Made by a program: the position numbers and the translations under genes
Notes under the pieces: model-generated
Database searches by the model: none
What the model saw: only the letters and a program-made list of their open reading frames with translations
Told to the model about the DNA's origin: nothing
Shown: positions 9,101 through 15,684 of the stretch, piece after piece
Numbering within the stretch: position 1 is the stretch's first letter
Layout of the letters: every line of letters begins with the position of its first letter
Assembly (NCBI GenBank): GCA_019116885.1
Contig: DXAU01000018.1
Span: forward strand, 1 to 64,000
Direction: 5' to 3'
Length of the DNA stretch: 64,000 nucleotides
From: Candidatus Mediterraneibacter pullistercoris
GTDB taxonomy: Bacteria > Bacillota > Clostridia > Lachnospirales > Lachnospiraceae

Positions 9101-9296
9101 ACTTGGGAAGATCCTTCACCAGTTCATAATCGTGACCGTGGAGATCGAGTCCATAATGTTTGGGCGGAATATAGATTTGAGCAGTTTCGTGTACGGATTT
9201 CTCCTGACCTGTTTGTTCTCTCTGCTGGTGAATGGGGCTATGTATTTTAAGCTGAAGAAGATTAATATGGTAGAATCATTAAAAAGTGTGGAATAA
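6168..9296 (+). CDS. ABC transporter permease, FtsX-like, with long extracellular coiled coil
   Basis: A 1042-residue permease. One membrane segment near residues 15-40 is followed by an extracellular MacB-type periplasmic-core-like domain (~45-235). Then comes a ~240-residue region rich in Glu, Gln, Ala and Leu heptads (DARQELADAQAEVDSGRQEL and similar, ~250-490), predicted to form a long coiled coil. An FtsX block follows (~510-650, EEQRTLIGTLKALGYERRSI), then a second extracellular domain (~690-890) and the final FtsX block (ERQRELATLKVLGFYNNEIS, ~925-1040). This is the two-FtsX-domain layout common in Firmicutes. It forms the transporter with the ATPase just upstream. The coil probably reaches across the cell wall. 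Confidence 0.9.
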   Translation: MKKKALWKDFFMEIRRSLGRFLSIFFIVAIGCAFFSGIRSSEPDMRYSGDAYFDDRDLMDLEVISTMGLTDDDLTAITDVDGVESAEGGYSVDVLCSEGDNQIAVHVMSMLSTMNYVQLEDGKLPENENECALDVDYLAESSLKIGDEITFSSGSDDDITDTLTTDTFTIVGAVSSPEYISFQRGSTTIGNGTVSAFAVVPKQSFSMDVYTEICIRVDGAEELTAFTDKYDARIQEVMDNVESIKEERQQARYDEIMDEANGQIDEAKQKLSDARNELEEGKEQAETELSDARQELADAQAEVDSGRQELEFSRQQLESSRQELTDSQSQIDQNTEKLNTNIEALNKQIEQLNQVKEQYNSLAASGQADDATVAAIDSLYTEIQNGEAAVARAQAQIEAAREELESGQARLNEGWEQIASGEQEIADAEAQLSEAQSQIDDGWESYYEGEAEAEAEIADGEQQIADAQQELSDAEAELADLEMPEWHIYDRNNLPDHTGYGENADRMRAIGEVFPVIFFLVAALISLTTMTRMVEEQRTLIGTLKALGYERRSIAGKYLGYALFATVSGTVVGILFGEKVFPWIILNAYGIMYQHMSNIMLPYNLQYGLGAAGAALASTLIATFLACYKELREQAAELMRPPAPKQGQRVLLERVGFLWKRLNFSWKASIRNLVRYKKRLFMTIFGIGGCMALMLVGFGLKDSIFAIVDIQYGEIQLYDGNIILDDGASAEEKENIIAQLGKDSAMAGSTEGLLTQVTAGNGEEWHDVYLDVPRDTEEFSEFVVLQDRVTNERYTLDDSGAVLTEKMAKELKVEAGDTVTIRDENRGDVKVKISAVCENYMGHYLYMTPEVYQKVYGSTPDYNCIFYKTADRITEEAERIGEEALALPGALSISYTTDLREQVDNMLGALDTVIIVLIISAGMLAFVVLYNLNNINITERQRELATLKVLGFYNNEISMYVYRENIVLTFLGALFGIILGKILHQFIIVTVEIESIMFGRNIDLSSFVYGFLLTCLFSLLVNGAMYFKLKKINMVESLKSVE

Positions 9297-9310
9297 ATCC
9301 ACACTTTTTA
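9280..9310. terminator. Bidirectional terminator between the permease and AEC genes
   Basis: Arms 9280-9292 (TAAAAAGTGTGGA) and 9298-9310 form a perfect 13-bp stem with A/T-rich flanks on both sides, so it serves both convergent genes. It contains the stop codons of both. Confidence 0.85.
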
Positions 9311-10225
9311 AAGTATTTGTTCAGCGATGAGGACTACAACCGGCATTGTGGCCACAGAAAGAACAGTCGAGAGAGCGAATATTTCGGCGGCGTAGGTATA
9401 ATTCTGCCGGTATCTGATCGCCATCATGGTTCCGGTCGTCGCCGTGGGACACGCCGCCGCGATCAGTATGGTCATGGACACTTCCTGAGGAAGACGGAGG
9501 ACCAGTAATAAAGGGATGGTACACAACGGGAAAAGAACAAGTTTTACAGTTGATACATAATACAGTCTTAAGTTTCTGCACATTTTCAAAATGTCTGCCT
9601 GAGCAACGGAAAATCCTGCCACCATCATTGCGAGCGGCGTATTCATGTCTGCTATGTAATCCATGGAATCCAGCAGTACAGAGGGGATTTCGATGCGCAG
9701 AAAAAAGAGCGCAATCGCGGCCAGAGTCGCGATAAACATGGGAGAGAGAAGCCCGTGAACCAGGTTTTTCAGCGAGCACTTCTTCTCCATGAGTATGACG
9801 CCGTGAGTCCAGGTGAACAGATTGAACATTGTCATATACGCCGAGAGATAAAAGACTCCGGTGTCGCCGAGCACGCTTCCTATAAGCGGTATGCCGATAA
9901 ACCCACAGTTAGAGTACATGGCGCTGAATCTTTCGATACTGTAGTCTGCCCCGCTTCCTGACCGGATAAAGACGGTTGATACGACGATGCCGAGAACATG
10001 AGTGAGCGCTGCGGCCAGGAATGACAGGAGGAGTCCCTGCACAAGTCCAGGATCATATTCAGTCTGGTACACGGTGATGATGAGAACTGGATTAACAATC
10101 ATGAGAAGAAGATTTGAGATACTCTTGTTTCCTTCCTGGTTTACAAGTCCAATACGATAGCATAAAAATGCAAGCAGCAGAATAAAGAACATCTTTACGA
10201 GCTGCTCGAAAATGAGGATAAACAT
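9308..10225 (-). CDS. AEC-family transporter
   Basis: A 305-residue protein with about ten membrane segments in the auxin-efflux-carrier (PF03547) arrangement: five segments, a central loop and five more. Diagnostic pieces are SNLLLMIVNPVLIITVYQ (~36-53), YSNCGFIGIPLIGSVLG (~103-119), MNTPLAMMVAGFSVAQ (~190-205) and AAACPTATTGTMMAIRY near the end. Bacterial members move malate, malonate or other organic acids. GGAG lies 11 bases before the ATG. The upstream neighbour in the same direction is pduL, 60 bases away, so they may share a transcript; a short-chain acid substrate would fit but is a guess. Confidence 0.85.
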   Translation of the reverse strand: MFILIFEQLVKMFFILLLAFLCYRIGLVNQEGNKSISNLLLMIVNPVLIITVYQTEYDPGLVQGLLLSFLAAALTHVLGIVVSTVFIRSGSGADYSIERFSAMYSNCGFIGIPLIGSVLGDTGVFYLSAYMTMFNLFTWTHGVILMEKKCSLKNLVHGLLSPMFIATLAAIALFFLRIEIPSVLLDSMDYIADMNTPLAMMVAGFSVAQADILKMCRNLRLYYVSTVKLVLFPLCTIPLLLVLRLPQEVSMTILIAAACPTATTGTMMAIRYRQNYTYAAEIFALSTVLSVATMPVVVLIAEQIL

Positions 10226-10285
10226 GTCTTATTAACTCCGTTTTCTTTCTTATTATGAATCAGTCTGACGACATATGGGGAAATA

Positions 10286-10927
10286 TTACCGGTCTATGCC
10301 TGCCTGAAGCTCCTCCGCCCATGTCTGGAGACTGTAAGTGTGACCGTTGAATAGTTTCAGAATCACTCCTGTGGGATTGTCTTCATTGGCGAACGCGTTC
10401 GCCTCGTCCGTATCCACATGCATGGCGAGGGTATATGAAGGGCTGACGCGCACCACAACATCGGAGAATATCAGCGACCGTTCATAGCTTGTCGTGATGA
10501 CGAACACGATATCGTTATCCTTTACATGTGCGCGGAGCGCATCTACAGGATTCATATGGATATGGCGTTTTGCAACGATGACGCCGCGCCTGAGCTCTAT
10601 CGTTCCTTTCGGCCCTGCGAGAGTGCATCCCGGCGTGCCGTCAAGATCCCCGGACTGGCGGATAACGCTCTTTATGCCAAGTCTCCGGGTGTCAGTCACA
10701 GAAATCTCTACCTGGGTCTCCTCGCGGCACGGCCCCAGGATGACGACCTTCTCGAATCTGCCCTTGGGACCAATGATGGAGAGACGCTCCTTGCACGCAT
10801 ACTGTCCGGGCTGGCTTAGTTCCTTGGAAAATGTGGGTTTTGCGCCTTTGCCAAACAGTTTCTCAAAATCATTCTGAGTGATATGGATATGCCGGGCGGA
10901 GGTCTCGATCGGTATCTTCAAACTCAT
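10286..10927 (-). CDS. pduL: Phosphate propanoyltransferase (PduL)
   Basis: A 213-residue protein with two PTAC (PF06130) repeats. The zinc-binding signatures are visible: SARHIHITQNDFEKLFG in repeat 1 and VAKRHIHMNPVDA in repeat 2, plus MHVDTDEANA near the end. PduL exchanges acyl-CoA and acyl phosphate (propanoyl or acetyl), replacing Pta. No N-terminal encapsulation helix is present (it starts MSLKIPIETSARHIHI), and no shell or diol-dehydratase genes are nearby, so this is probably the cytosolic housekeeping form, working with an acetate kinase elsewhere. ATG 10927 is preferred over the GTG four codons upstream, which sits on the AAAGGAG ribosome site. Confidence 0.92.
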   Translation of the reverse strand: MSLKIPIETSARHIHITQNDFEKLFGKGAKPTFSKELSQPGQYACKERLSIIGPKGRFEKVVILGPCREETQVEISVTDTRRLGIKSVIRQSGDLDGTPGCTLAGPKGTIELRRGVIVAKRHIHMNPVDALRAHVKDNDIVFVITTSYERSLIFSDVVVRVSPSYTLAMHVDTDEANAFANEDNPTGVILKLFNGHTYSLQTWAEELQAGIDR

Positions 10928-10955
10928 AGTTCCCTTCACTCCTTTACCTTATTAA

Positions 10956-10984
10956 ATATTAGCAGAACAAAGCTGTGTTTTCAA
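10956..10984 (-). promoter_or_regulatory. Sigma-A promoter for pduL
   Basis: On the minus strand, TTGAAA (10979-10984), a 17-base spacer and TAATAT (10956-10961), with TGC directly before the -10. It lies about 30 bases upstream of the start codon. Confidence 0.65.
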
Positions 10985-11062
10985 TAATAGGTTTTAGAAG
11001 CAGAAGTGTAAAAGAACAGTAAATTATAAGTAAAACTAATATTAGGAATATGTAAAATGCCG

Positions 11063-11092
11063 TTGACACATAATAAAGCGGCATGGTAAGTT
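11063..11092 (+). promoter_or_regulatory. Candidate promoter for the Na/Pi cotransporter
   Basis: TTGACA (11063-11068) is followed after 18 bases by TAAGTT (11087-11092), a poor -10. It lies 46 bases upstream of the start codon in a region with no other gene on this strand. Confidence 0.4.
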
Positions 11093-11137
11093 TAAGCTAG
11101 TGTGCAAATACACATTTTTTGCAAAGGAGAAAAAGGA

Positions 11138-12769
11138 ATGGGAATCACAGATATACTTTCCCTGTTTGGCGGTCTCGCTTTATTTCTGTACGGAATGCAG
11201 ATGATGAGTTCAGGACTTGAGGCGGCGGCAGGAAATAAGATGAAGGCGATCCTGGAGAAGCTGACCTCCAACCGTATAAAGGGCGTTCTGGTCGGTGCGG
11301 GGATCACGGCGGTTATCCAGTCGTCGTCTGCTACGACGGTCATGGTTGTGGGATTTGTAAATTCAGGTCTTATGACATTACGGCAGGCGGTATGGATCAT
11401 TATGGGCGCCAATATCGGAACGACCATTACAGGCCAGCTTATCGCCCTTGATATTGGGGCTATAGCTCCGCTTTTCGCGATTGTGGGAGTCGGGGCGATT
11501 ATGTTCTCTAAGAGCGAAAAAGTACATCACATCAGCGGTATCATTGCAGGTTTGGGTATTCTCTTCATGGGAATGGATATGATGGGAGCGGCTATGGAAC
11601 CGCTTCAGGAATCCGAGGCATTTATAAATCTGATGACACAGTTCAGCAACCCGCTGCTTGGCATCCTCGTGGGAGCTGTCTTCACAGCAGTTATCCAGTC
11701 ATCCTCGGCATCGGTGGGAATTCTGCAGGCTCTTGCGGCAACAGGAATGATCCCTCTGTCAAGCGCGGTCTATGTGCTGTTCGGACAGAACATCGGAACA
11801 TGTATTACAGCGGTACTTGCATCCATCGGAACAAAAGTGAATGCGAGGCGTACGACGGTCATACACCTGATGTTCAACATTATCGGTACGACGATCTTTA
11901 CGATTATCTGTATGGTCACACCGTACGTATCCCTGGTGGAATCCATTACCCCGGGAGATCCGGTGGCACAGATTGCAAATGCGCATACCATATTCAATAT
12001 CGTGACAACTCTGATATTGCTGCCGTTCGGAAGTTATATGGCAAAAGCGGCAGAAAAGATACTGCCGGACAGCAAAAAAGAGGACGACGAAGAACTCCGG
12101 CTCAAATATATCAGACCTTTTGATTCTTCTTATGCGGTCGGCAACAGCGCTATCGCCGTCACACAGGTAAAAGAAGAAGTTGACAGGATGCTCGACATGG
12201 TATCAAAGAATATTTCAGATGCCTTTAATACCCTCATCAAGTATGATGATAAGTCGAGAAAGAAAGTCGAAGAGAGGGAAGAGTATATCGACTATCTGAA
12301 CAAAGGAATCTCGGAATACATCGTCTCCCTGATGTCAGGCGAGATGAACGCTGCTGATTCCCGCAAGATCAACAGCTACTATGCAATCATAAGTAACCTT
12401 GAGCGCATCGGAGACCATGCAACCAATATTGCAGAATATGCAGATGATATGAAGAAGTGGGAGCTGAAGTTCTCTGATAATGTGCTTGGAGAACTTGAGG
12501 AAATGAAGAAGCAGTGCCTGTCTTTTCTTGATAATATCCGGGATGTCGATCCGAAAGACGCAGAGAAAGTGCTTGCCCAGGCTGTCGTTTTGGAACAGCA
12601 GACAGATGATATGAGGGACAAGTATTTCAAGAAGCAGATGCAGCGGCTCAAGAAAGGAAAATGCAAGCCTCAGAGCGGCATCGTGTTCTCTGAAGTCCTG
12701 ACAGATTTTGAAAGGATGGGGGATCATGCGCTCAATATCGCAGAGCAGTACAGCGAGATGGAACAATAA
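11138..12769 (+). CDS. Na+/phosphate cotransporter family protein with PhoU-like tail
   Basis: A 543-residue protein. Two Na/Pi cotransporter repeats (PF02690) each carry the QSSSA motif: GAGITAVIQSSSATTVMVVGF (~53-73) and GAVFTAVIQSSSASVGILQAL (~183-203). The C-terminal ~200 residues form a PhoU-like four-helix region with two copies of the metal motif (LERIGDHATNIAEYAD and FERMGDHALNIAEQYS). It belongs to the NptA/YjbB group, where both phosphate uptake and export have been proposed. GGAGAAAAAGGA precedes ATG 11138. It lies upstream of spoVT in the same direction, 96 bases away, separated by the hairpin described there. Confidence 0.92.
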   Translation: MGITDILSLFGGLALFLYGMQMMSSGLEAAAGNKMKAILEKLTSNRIKGVLVGAGITAVIQSSSATTVMVVGFVNSGLMTLRQAVWIIMGANIGTTITGQLIALDIGAIAPLFAIVGVGAIMFSKSEKVHHISGIIAGLGILFMGMDMMGAAMEPLQESEAFINLMTQFSNPLLGILVGAVFTAVIQSSSASVGILQALAATGMIPLSSAVYVLFGQNIGTCITAVLASIGTKVNARRTTVIHLMFNIIGTTIFTIICMVTPYVSLVESITPGDPVAQIANAHTIFNIVTTLILLPFGSYMAKAAEKILPDSKKEDDEELRLKYIRPFDSSYAVGNSAIAVTQVKEEVDRMLDMVSKNISDAFNTLIKYDDKSRKKVEEREEYIDYLNKGISEYIVSLMSGEMNAADSRKINSYYAIISNLERIGDHATNIAEYADDMKKWELKFSDNVLGELEEMKKQCLSFLDNIRDVDPKDAEKVLAQAVVLEQQTDDMRDKYFKKQMQRLKKGKCKPQSGIVFSEVLTDFERMGDHALNIAEQYSEMEQ

Positions 12770-12777
12770 GAGCAGAT

Positions 12778-12806
12778 GAATAAATTCCTCTGTTTTACAG
12801 ATACTA
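12778..12806 (+). promoter_or_regulatory. Sigma-G-like promoter for spoVT
   Basis: GAATA (12778-12782), a 17-base spacer and GATACTA (12800-12806) resemble the forespore sigma-G pattern (GHATR, then CATnHTA) with one mismatch in the -10. spoVT is sigma-G dependent in Bacillus. The same layout appears at spoVAC and spoVAD. The predicted transcript would start near 12813. Confidence 0.5.
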
Positions 12807-12861
12807 CATTTACTGACAGAAAAAGTGTCTTCATGCAGTTATTTGTAAAACGGAGGAATTT
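12782..12861 (+). promoter_or_regulatory. Long inverted repeat covering the spoVT ribosome site; possible terminator
   Basis: Arm 12782-12803 pairs with arm 12840-12861 over 22 bp with only two G-U pairs, around a 36-base loop. The second arm contains the GGAGG ribosome site of spoVT (12852-12856), and TTTTT (12859-12863) ends the stem, so an RNA carrying both arms could either terminate or have its ribosome site blocked. The sigma-G-like promoter overlaps the first arm, so RNA starting there would lack that arm. Confidence 0.65.
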
Positions 12862-12865
12862 TTAT

Positions 12866-13408
12866 ATGAAAGCGACAGGAATAGTAAGACGGATCGATGA
12901 CCTGGGGCGCGTCGTCATCCCAAAAGAGATAAGAAGGACGCTCCGAATCCGCGAGGGAGATCCTCTGGAGATCTTTACGGACCGGGAGGGAGAGATCATA
13001 CTCAAGAAGTATTCTCCCATCGGGGAGCTTGGAACTTTAGCGAAGCTGTACGCGGAGAGCCTCTCACAGACTTTGGGGTGCACGGTGTGCATTACCGATA
13101 CAGACCAGGTAGTGGCCGCATCCGGGAGCGGCAGGAAAGATCTGCAGGATCAGTTTATCGGGAGAGAGCTGGACAGGCTGTTAAAAGACAGGGAGCAGAT
13201 CCTGGCTGGAAGCGAAGATCCCTCCTATGTCAAAGTCATCCCTGATATGAAAGATTTCCATGACGAAGCGATATGCCCGATCATAAGCGAAGGGGATGTA
13301 ATAGGATCTGTAGTGCTCCTGAACAAAGACCAGAAGAAAAAATTCGGCGAGGTTGAGAAGAGAGTAGCAGGAAGCGCTGCGGACTTTCTCGGAAGACAGA
13401 TGAGCTGA
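12866..13408 (+). CDS. spoVT: Stage V sporulation protein T (AbrB-type regulator)
   Basis: A 180-residue regulator. Residues 1-50 are an AbrB/MazE swapped-hairpin DNA-binding domain (MKATGIVRRIDDLGRVVIPK), followed by a GAF-like domain (~55-178, LYAESLSQTLGCTVCITD; EGDVIGSVVLLN). This is the SpoVT layout and length; AbrB itself lacks the GAF part. SpoVT acts late in the forespore, tuning sigma-G-dependent genes and germination. ATG 12866 is preferred because the fold starts there and GGAGG lies nine bases before it; the in-frame ATG at 12776 would add 30 unrelated residues and sits on the hairpin. Confidence 0.95.
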   Translation: MKATGIVRRIDDLGRVVIPKEIRRTLRIREGDPLEIFTDREGEIILKKYSPIGELGTLAKLYAESLSQTLGCTVCITDTDQVVAASGSGRKDLQDQFIGRELDRLLKDREQILAGSEDPSYVKVIPDMKDFHDEAICPIISEGDVIGSVVLLNKDQKKKFGEVEKRVAGSAADFLGRQMS

Positions 13409-13418
13409 AGTCATAAAT

Positions 13419-13479
13419 GTTTCCGTATGCGCATATGATATACCAGTAGGACAAAGACTGGCATATCATATGCGGAAAC
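13419..13479. repeat. Long imperfect hairpin between spoVT and the TIGR04086 gene
   Basis: Arm 13419-13447 pairs with arm 13457-13479: 6 bp, a 6-base bulge (GTATGC, 13425-13430), then 17 bp with one mismatch, around a 9-base loop. There is no T-run; GGGGGAAG, the ribosome site of the next gene, follows at once. It might be a processing or stability element. Confidence 0.6.
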
Positions 13480-13490
13480 GGGGGAAGATG

Positions 13491-13877
13491 ATGGAGAAAA
13501 AGGCAGGCGGCGGACAGGACATCAGACAGAGAGCGGCGGATATGCTCAAAGCACTTCTGTGTGCCTATATCGTGACAGGGATATTGCTCCTTGTCCTGAC
13601 CCTGCTGCTCTACAAAGCAGGATTGAGCGAGGAGAATGTTAATGCAGGGATCATTCTCATCTATATGATATCGACATTTTCAGGCGGATTTGTGATGGGA
13701 AAGCTCTCAGGACACAGAAAGTTTCTATGGGGACTTCTCGCAGGAGTGATCTATTTCCTGCTGCTTCTGCTGATATCAGCGGGAATCTATCACTCCTTGC
13801 AGTCAGATGTGCCGCAGCTTATCACCACTTTCCTGCTTTGTGCGGGCGGAGGCATGCTTGGCGGCATGGTATCGTAA
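13491..13877 (+). CDS. TIGR04086-type small membrane protein
   Basis: A 128-residue protein with four predicted membrane segments: LLCAYIVTGILLLVLTLLLY, AGIILIYMISTFSGGFVMG, FLWGLLAGVIYFLLLLLISA and LITTFLLCAGGGMLGGMV. Size, spacing and the GGFVMGKLSGHRKFLWGLLAG loop match the TIGR04086 family, found in clostridia next to the SCIFF peptide genes, as here. No function is known. The start is ATG 13491 or the ATG just before it (13488); GGGGGAAG lies directly upstream. Confidence 0.8.
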   Translation: MEKKAGGGQDIRQRAADMLKALLCAYIVTGILLLVLTLLLYKAGLSEENVNAGIILIYMISTFSGGFVMGKLSGHRKFLWGLLAGVIYFLLLLLISAGIYHSLQSDVPQLITTFLLCAGGGMLGGMVS

Positions 13878-13885
13878 AAAAATAC

Positions 13886-13914
13886 TTTAAAAAGCTCTTA
13901 TCCTGTGCTATAAT
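13886..13914 (+). promoter_or_regulatory. Promoter for scfA (extended -10)
   Basis: TTTAAA (13886-13891), a 17-base spacer and TATAAT (13909-13914), with TGC directly before the -10. It gives a leader of about 35 bases to the SCIFF peptide start. Confidence 0.7.
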
Positions 13915-13955
13915 GTTACGAGCATAAGATAGCAGAAAGGGTAGGAGGAGCGAAT

Positions 13956-14099
13956 ATGGAACACATTAAAACATTAAATACACAGACTTTAAATCATACA
14001 GTGAAAAAAGGCGGATGCGGAGAGTGCCAGACATCCTGTCAGTCTGCCTGTAAGACGTCTTGTACAGTAGGAAACCAGACCTGCGAGAACAGAAAGTAA
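13956..14099 (+). CDS. scfA: SCIFF ranthipeptide precursor (six cysteines in forty-five residues)
   Basis: A 47-residue peptide. The leader MEHIKTLNTQTLNHTVKKGG is followed by a core with six cysteines at positions 21, 24, 28, 32, 36 and 43, and five Thr/Ser residues lie between them. This is the SCIFF pattern that is nearly universal in Clostridia. The cognate radical SAM enzyme forms thioether links from Cys to the non-alpha carbon of acceptor Thr residues. AGGAGG lies seven bases before the ATG and a clear promoter precedes it. The maturase gene follows 132 bases later. No dedicated protease or exporter gene is adjacent. The role is unsettled; quorum-type signalling has been proposed in some clostridia. 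Confidence 0.95.
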   Translation: MEHIKTLNTQTLNHTVKKGGCGECQTSCQSACKTSCTVGNQTCENRK

Positions 14100-14129
14100 A
14101 CAGTTGCAGCAACAAAAGAACAACGGGGG

Positions 14130-14159
14130 AAGGCAGCGGTCTTAAAAAGCCGCTGCCTT
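14130..14159 (+). terminator. Attenuator-like hairpin between scfA and scfB
   Basis: AAGGCAGCGG (14130-14139) and CCGCTGCCTT (14150-14159) form a 10-bp stem with a 10-base loop. Only a short T-stretch follows. It lies 30 bases after the peptide gene and probably keeps precursor mRNA more abundant than maturase mRNA. Confidence 0.6.
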
Positions 14160-14231
14160 ATGCGTGTTGCCTGCTCTGGACAGGCGGCGGGCGGACTCCG
14201 TATTGTAAGAAAATGAAAGAGAGGTATTCTT

Positions 14232-15629
14232 GTGATACATCTGTATCAGAACAATGGATATAATATTGTCCTTGATGTGAACAGCGGTGCAGTCCATGTG
14301 GTAGATCAGGCAGCATACGATGTGATTGGCGCGCTCGAGAGACAGAACAGCGCCCATACTCCGGAGACGCTCAGAGCGCCGGAGACTGCCGCATATGTGA
14401 AGGCAGCAGCCGGGGGCCGCTGCAGTGAAGAAGATATTGCGGATATTCTCAGTGCAGTGATAACTCTGACAGAGGAGGGAAGGCTGTTCACCCAGGATAT
14501 ATATGAAGATTATATAGATGAAGTAAAACAGAGAAAGACAGTCGTAAAAGCGCTGTGCCTCCACATCGCCCACGATTGTAACCTCGCATGCAGATACTGC
14601 TTTGCAGAAGAGGGGGAATACCACGGAAGACGTGCGCTCATGTCTCTGGAAGTGGGAAAGAAAGCGCTCGATTTTCTGATCGAGAATTCCGGGAAACGCC
14701 GGAACCTGGAAGTGGATTTTTTCGGCGGGGAGCCTCTGATGAACTGGCAGGTCGTAAAAGATCTGGTGGCTTACGGGAGAGAGCAGGAGAAGATTCATGA
14801 CAAACATTTCCGTTTTACCCTTACGACGAACGGAGTTCTCCTCAACGATGAGGTGCAGGAGTTTGTTAACCGTGAGATGGACAATGTCGTCTTAAGCCTT
14901 GACGGAAGAAAAGAGGTCAATGATAAGATGCGTCCGTTCCGAAACGGAAAAGGGAGCTACGATCTGATTGTTCCGAAGTTCCAGAAGCTGGCAGAGAGCA
15001 GAAACCAGCAGAAATATTACATACGCGGGACATTTACGCGGAACAACCTGGACTTTGCGGATGATGTGATGCACTTTGCAGAACTGGGCTTTGAGCAGAT
15101 ATCGATCGAACCGGTGGTAGGAGATGACACAGATCCCTACGCCATCCGAAAGGAAGATCTGCCTGTGATTTTTAAAGAGTATGACAGACTGGCGAAGATC
15201 ATGGTGGACCGGGAACGGGAAGGGAGAGGCTTTACGTTCTTCCATTTTATGATCGATCTGGAAGGCGGTCCCTGCGTTTCCAAGCGTCTGTCAGGGTGCG
15301 GCTCGGGAACGGAATATCTCGCTGTGACCCCATGGGGGGACCTGTATCCATGCCATCAGTTTGTGGGGCAGGAGGAATTTCTCATGGGAAATGTGGATGA
15401 GGGCATCACAAGACCTGAGATTGCAGATGAGTTCCGTGGGTGCAGTGTCTACTCAAAGGCGGACTGCAAAAAGTGTTTTGCCAGATTTTACTGCAGCGGC
15501 GGCTGTATGGCAAATTCATATAAATTCCATCATACGATCAATGACACATACGAGGTAAGCTGTGAGATGGAGAGGAAGAGAGTGGAGTGTGCGATTATGA
15601 TAAAAGCCGCTCAGGCTGACAGTGTATGA
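14232..15629 (+). CDS. scfB: SCIFF maturase, radical SAM/SPASM thioether synthase
   Basis: A 465-residue enzyme. The N-terminal ~95 residues (VIHLYQNNGYNIVLDVNSGA start) contain a leader-binding RRE-like domain. The radical SAM domain begins at HIAHDCNLACRYCFAEEG (~111-128), where CxxxCxxC binds the 4Fe-4S cluster that cleaves S-adenosylmethionine; FFGGEPLMNW follows. The C-terminal SPASM region holds further clusters: CGSGTEYLAVTPWGDLYPC (~356-374) and DCKKCFARFYCSGGC (~415-429). It installs thioether bridges in the SCIFF peptide. The start is GTG 14232, with GAGAGG upstream. Neighbours scfA before and secDF after match the usual clostridial order. Confidence 0.95.
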   Translation: MIHLYQNNGYNIVLDVNSGAVHVVDQAAYDVIGALERQNSAHTPETLRAPETAAYVKAAAGGRCSEEDIADILSAVITLTEEGRLFTQDIYEDYIDEVKQRKTVVKALCLHIAHDCNLACRYCFAEEGEYHGRRALMSLEVGKKALDFLIENSGKRRNLEVDFFGGEPLMNWQVVKDLVAYGREQEKIHDKHFRFTLTTNGVLLNDEVQEFVNREMDNVVLSLDGRKEVNDKMRPFRNGKGSYDLIVPKFQKLAESRNQQKYYIRGTFTRNNLDFADDVMHFAELGFEQISIEPVVGDDTDPYAIRKEDLPVIFKEYDRLAKIMVDREREGRGFTFFHFMIDLEGGPCVSKRLSGCGSGTEYLAVTPWGDLYPCHQFVGQEEFLMGNVDEGITRPEIADEFRGCSVYSKADCKKCFARFYCSGGCMANSYKFHHTINDTYEVSCEMERKRVECAIMIKAAQADSV

Positions 15630-15684
15630 GCTGATCAAAACCAGATCAGGGAAGAAGACACGCGGAAGAAAGGAATATAGAGTC

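Noticed and set aside
9317-10098. Frames on both strands inside the AEC gene
   Set aside because: They are shadows of the transporter; none has a ribosome site or family match.
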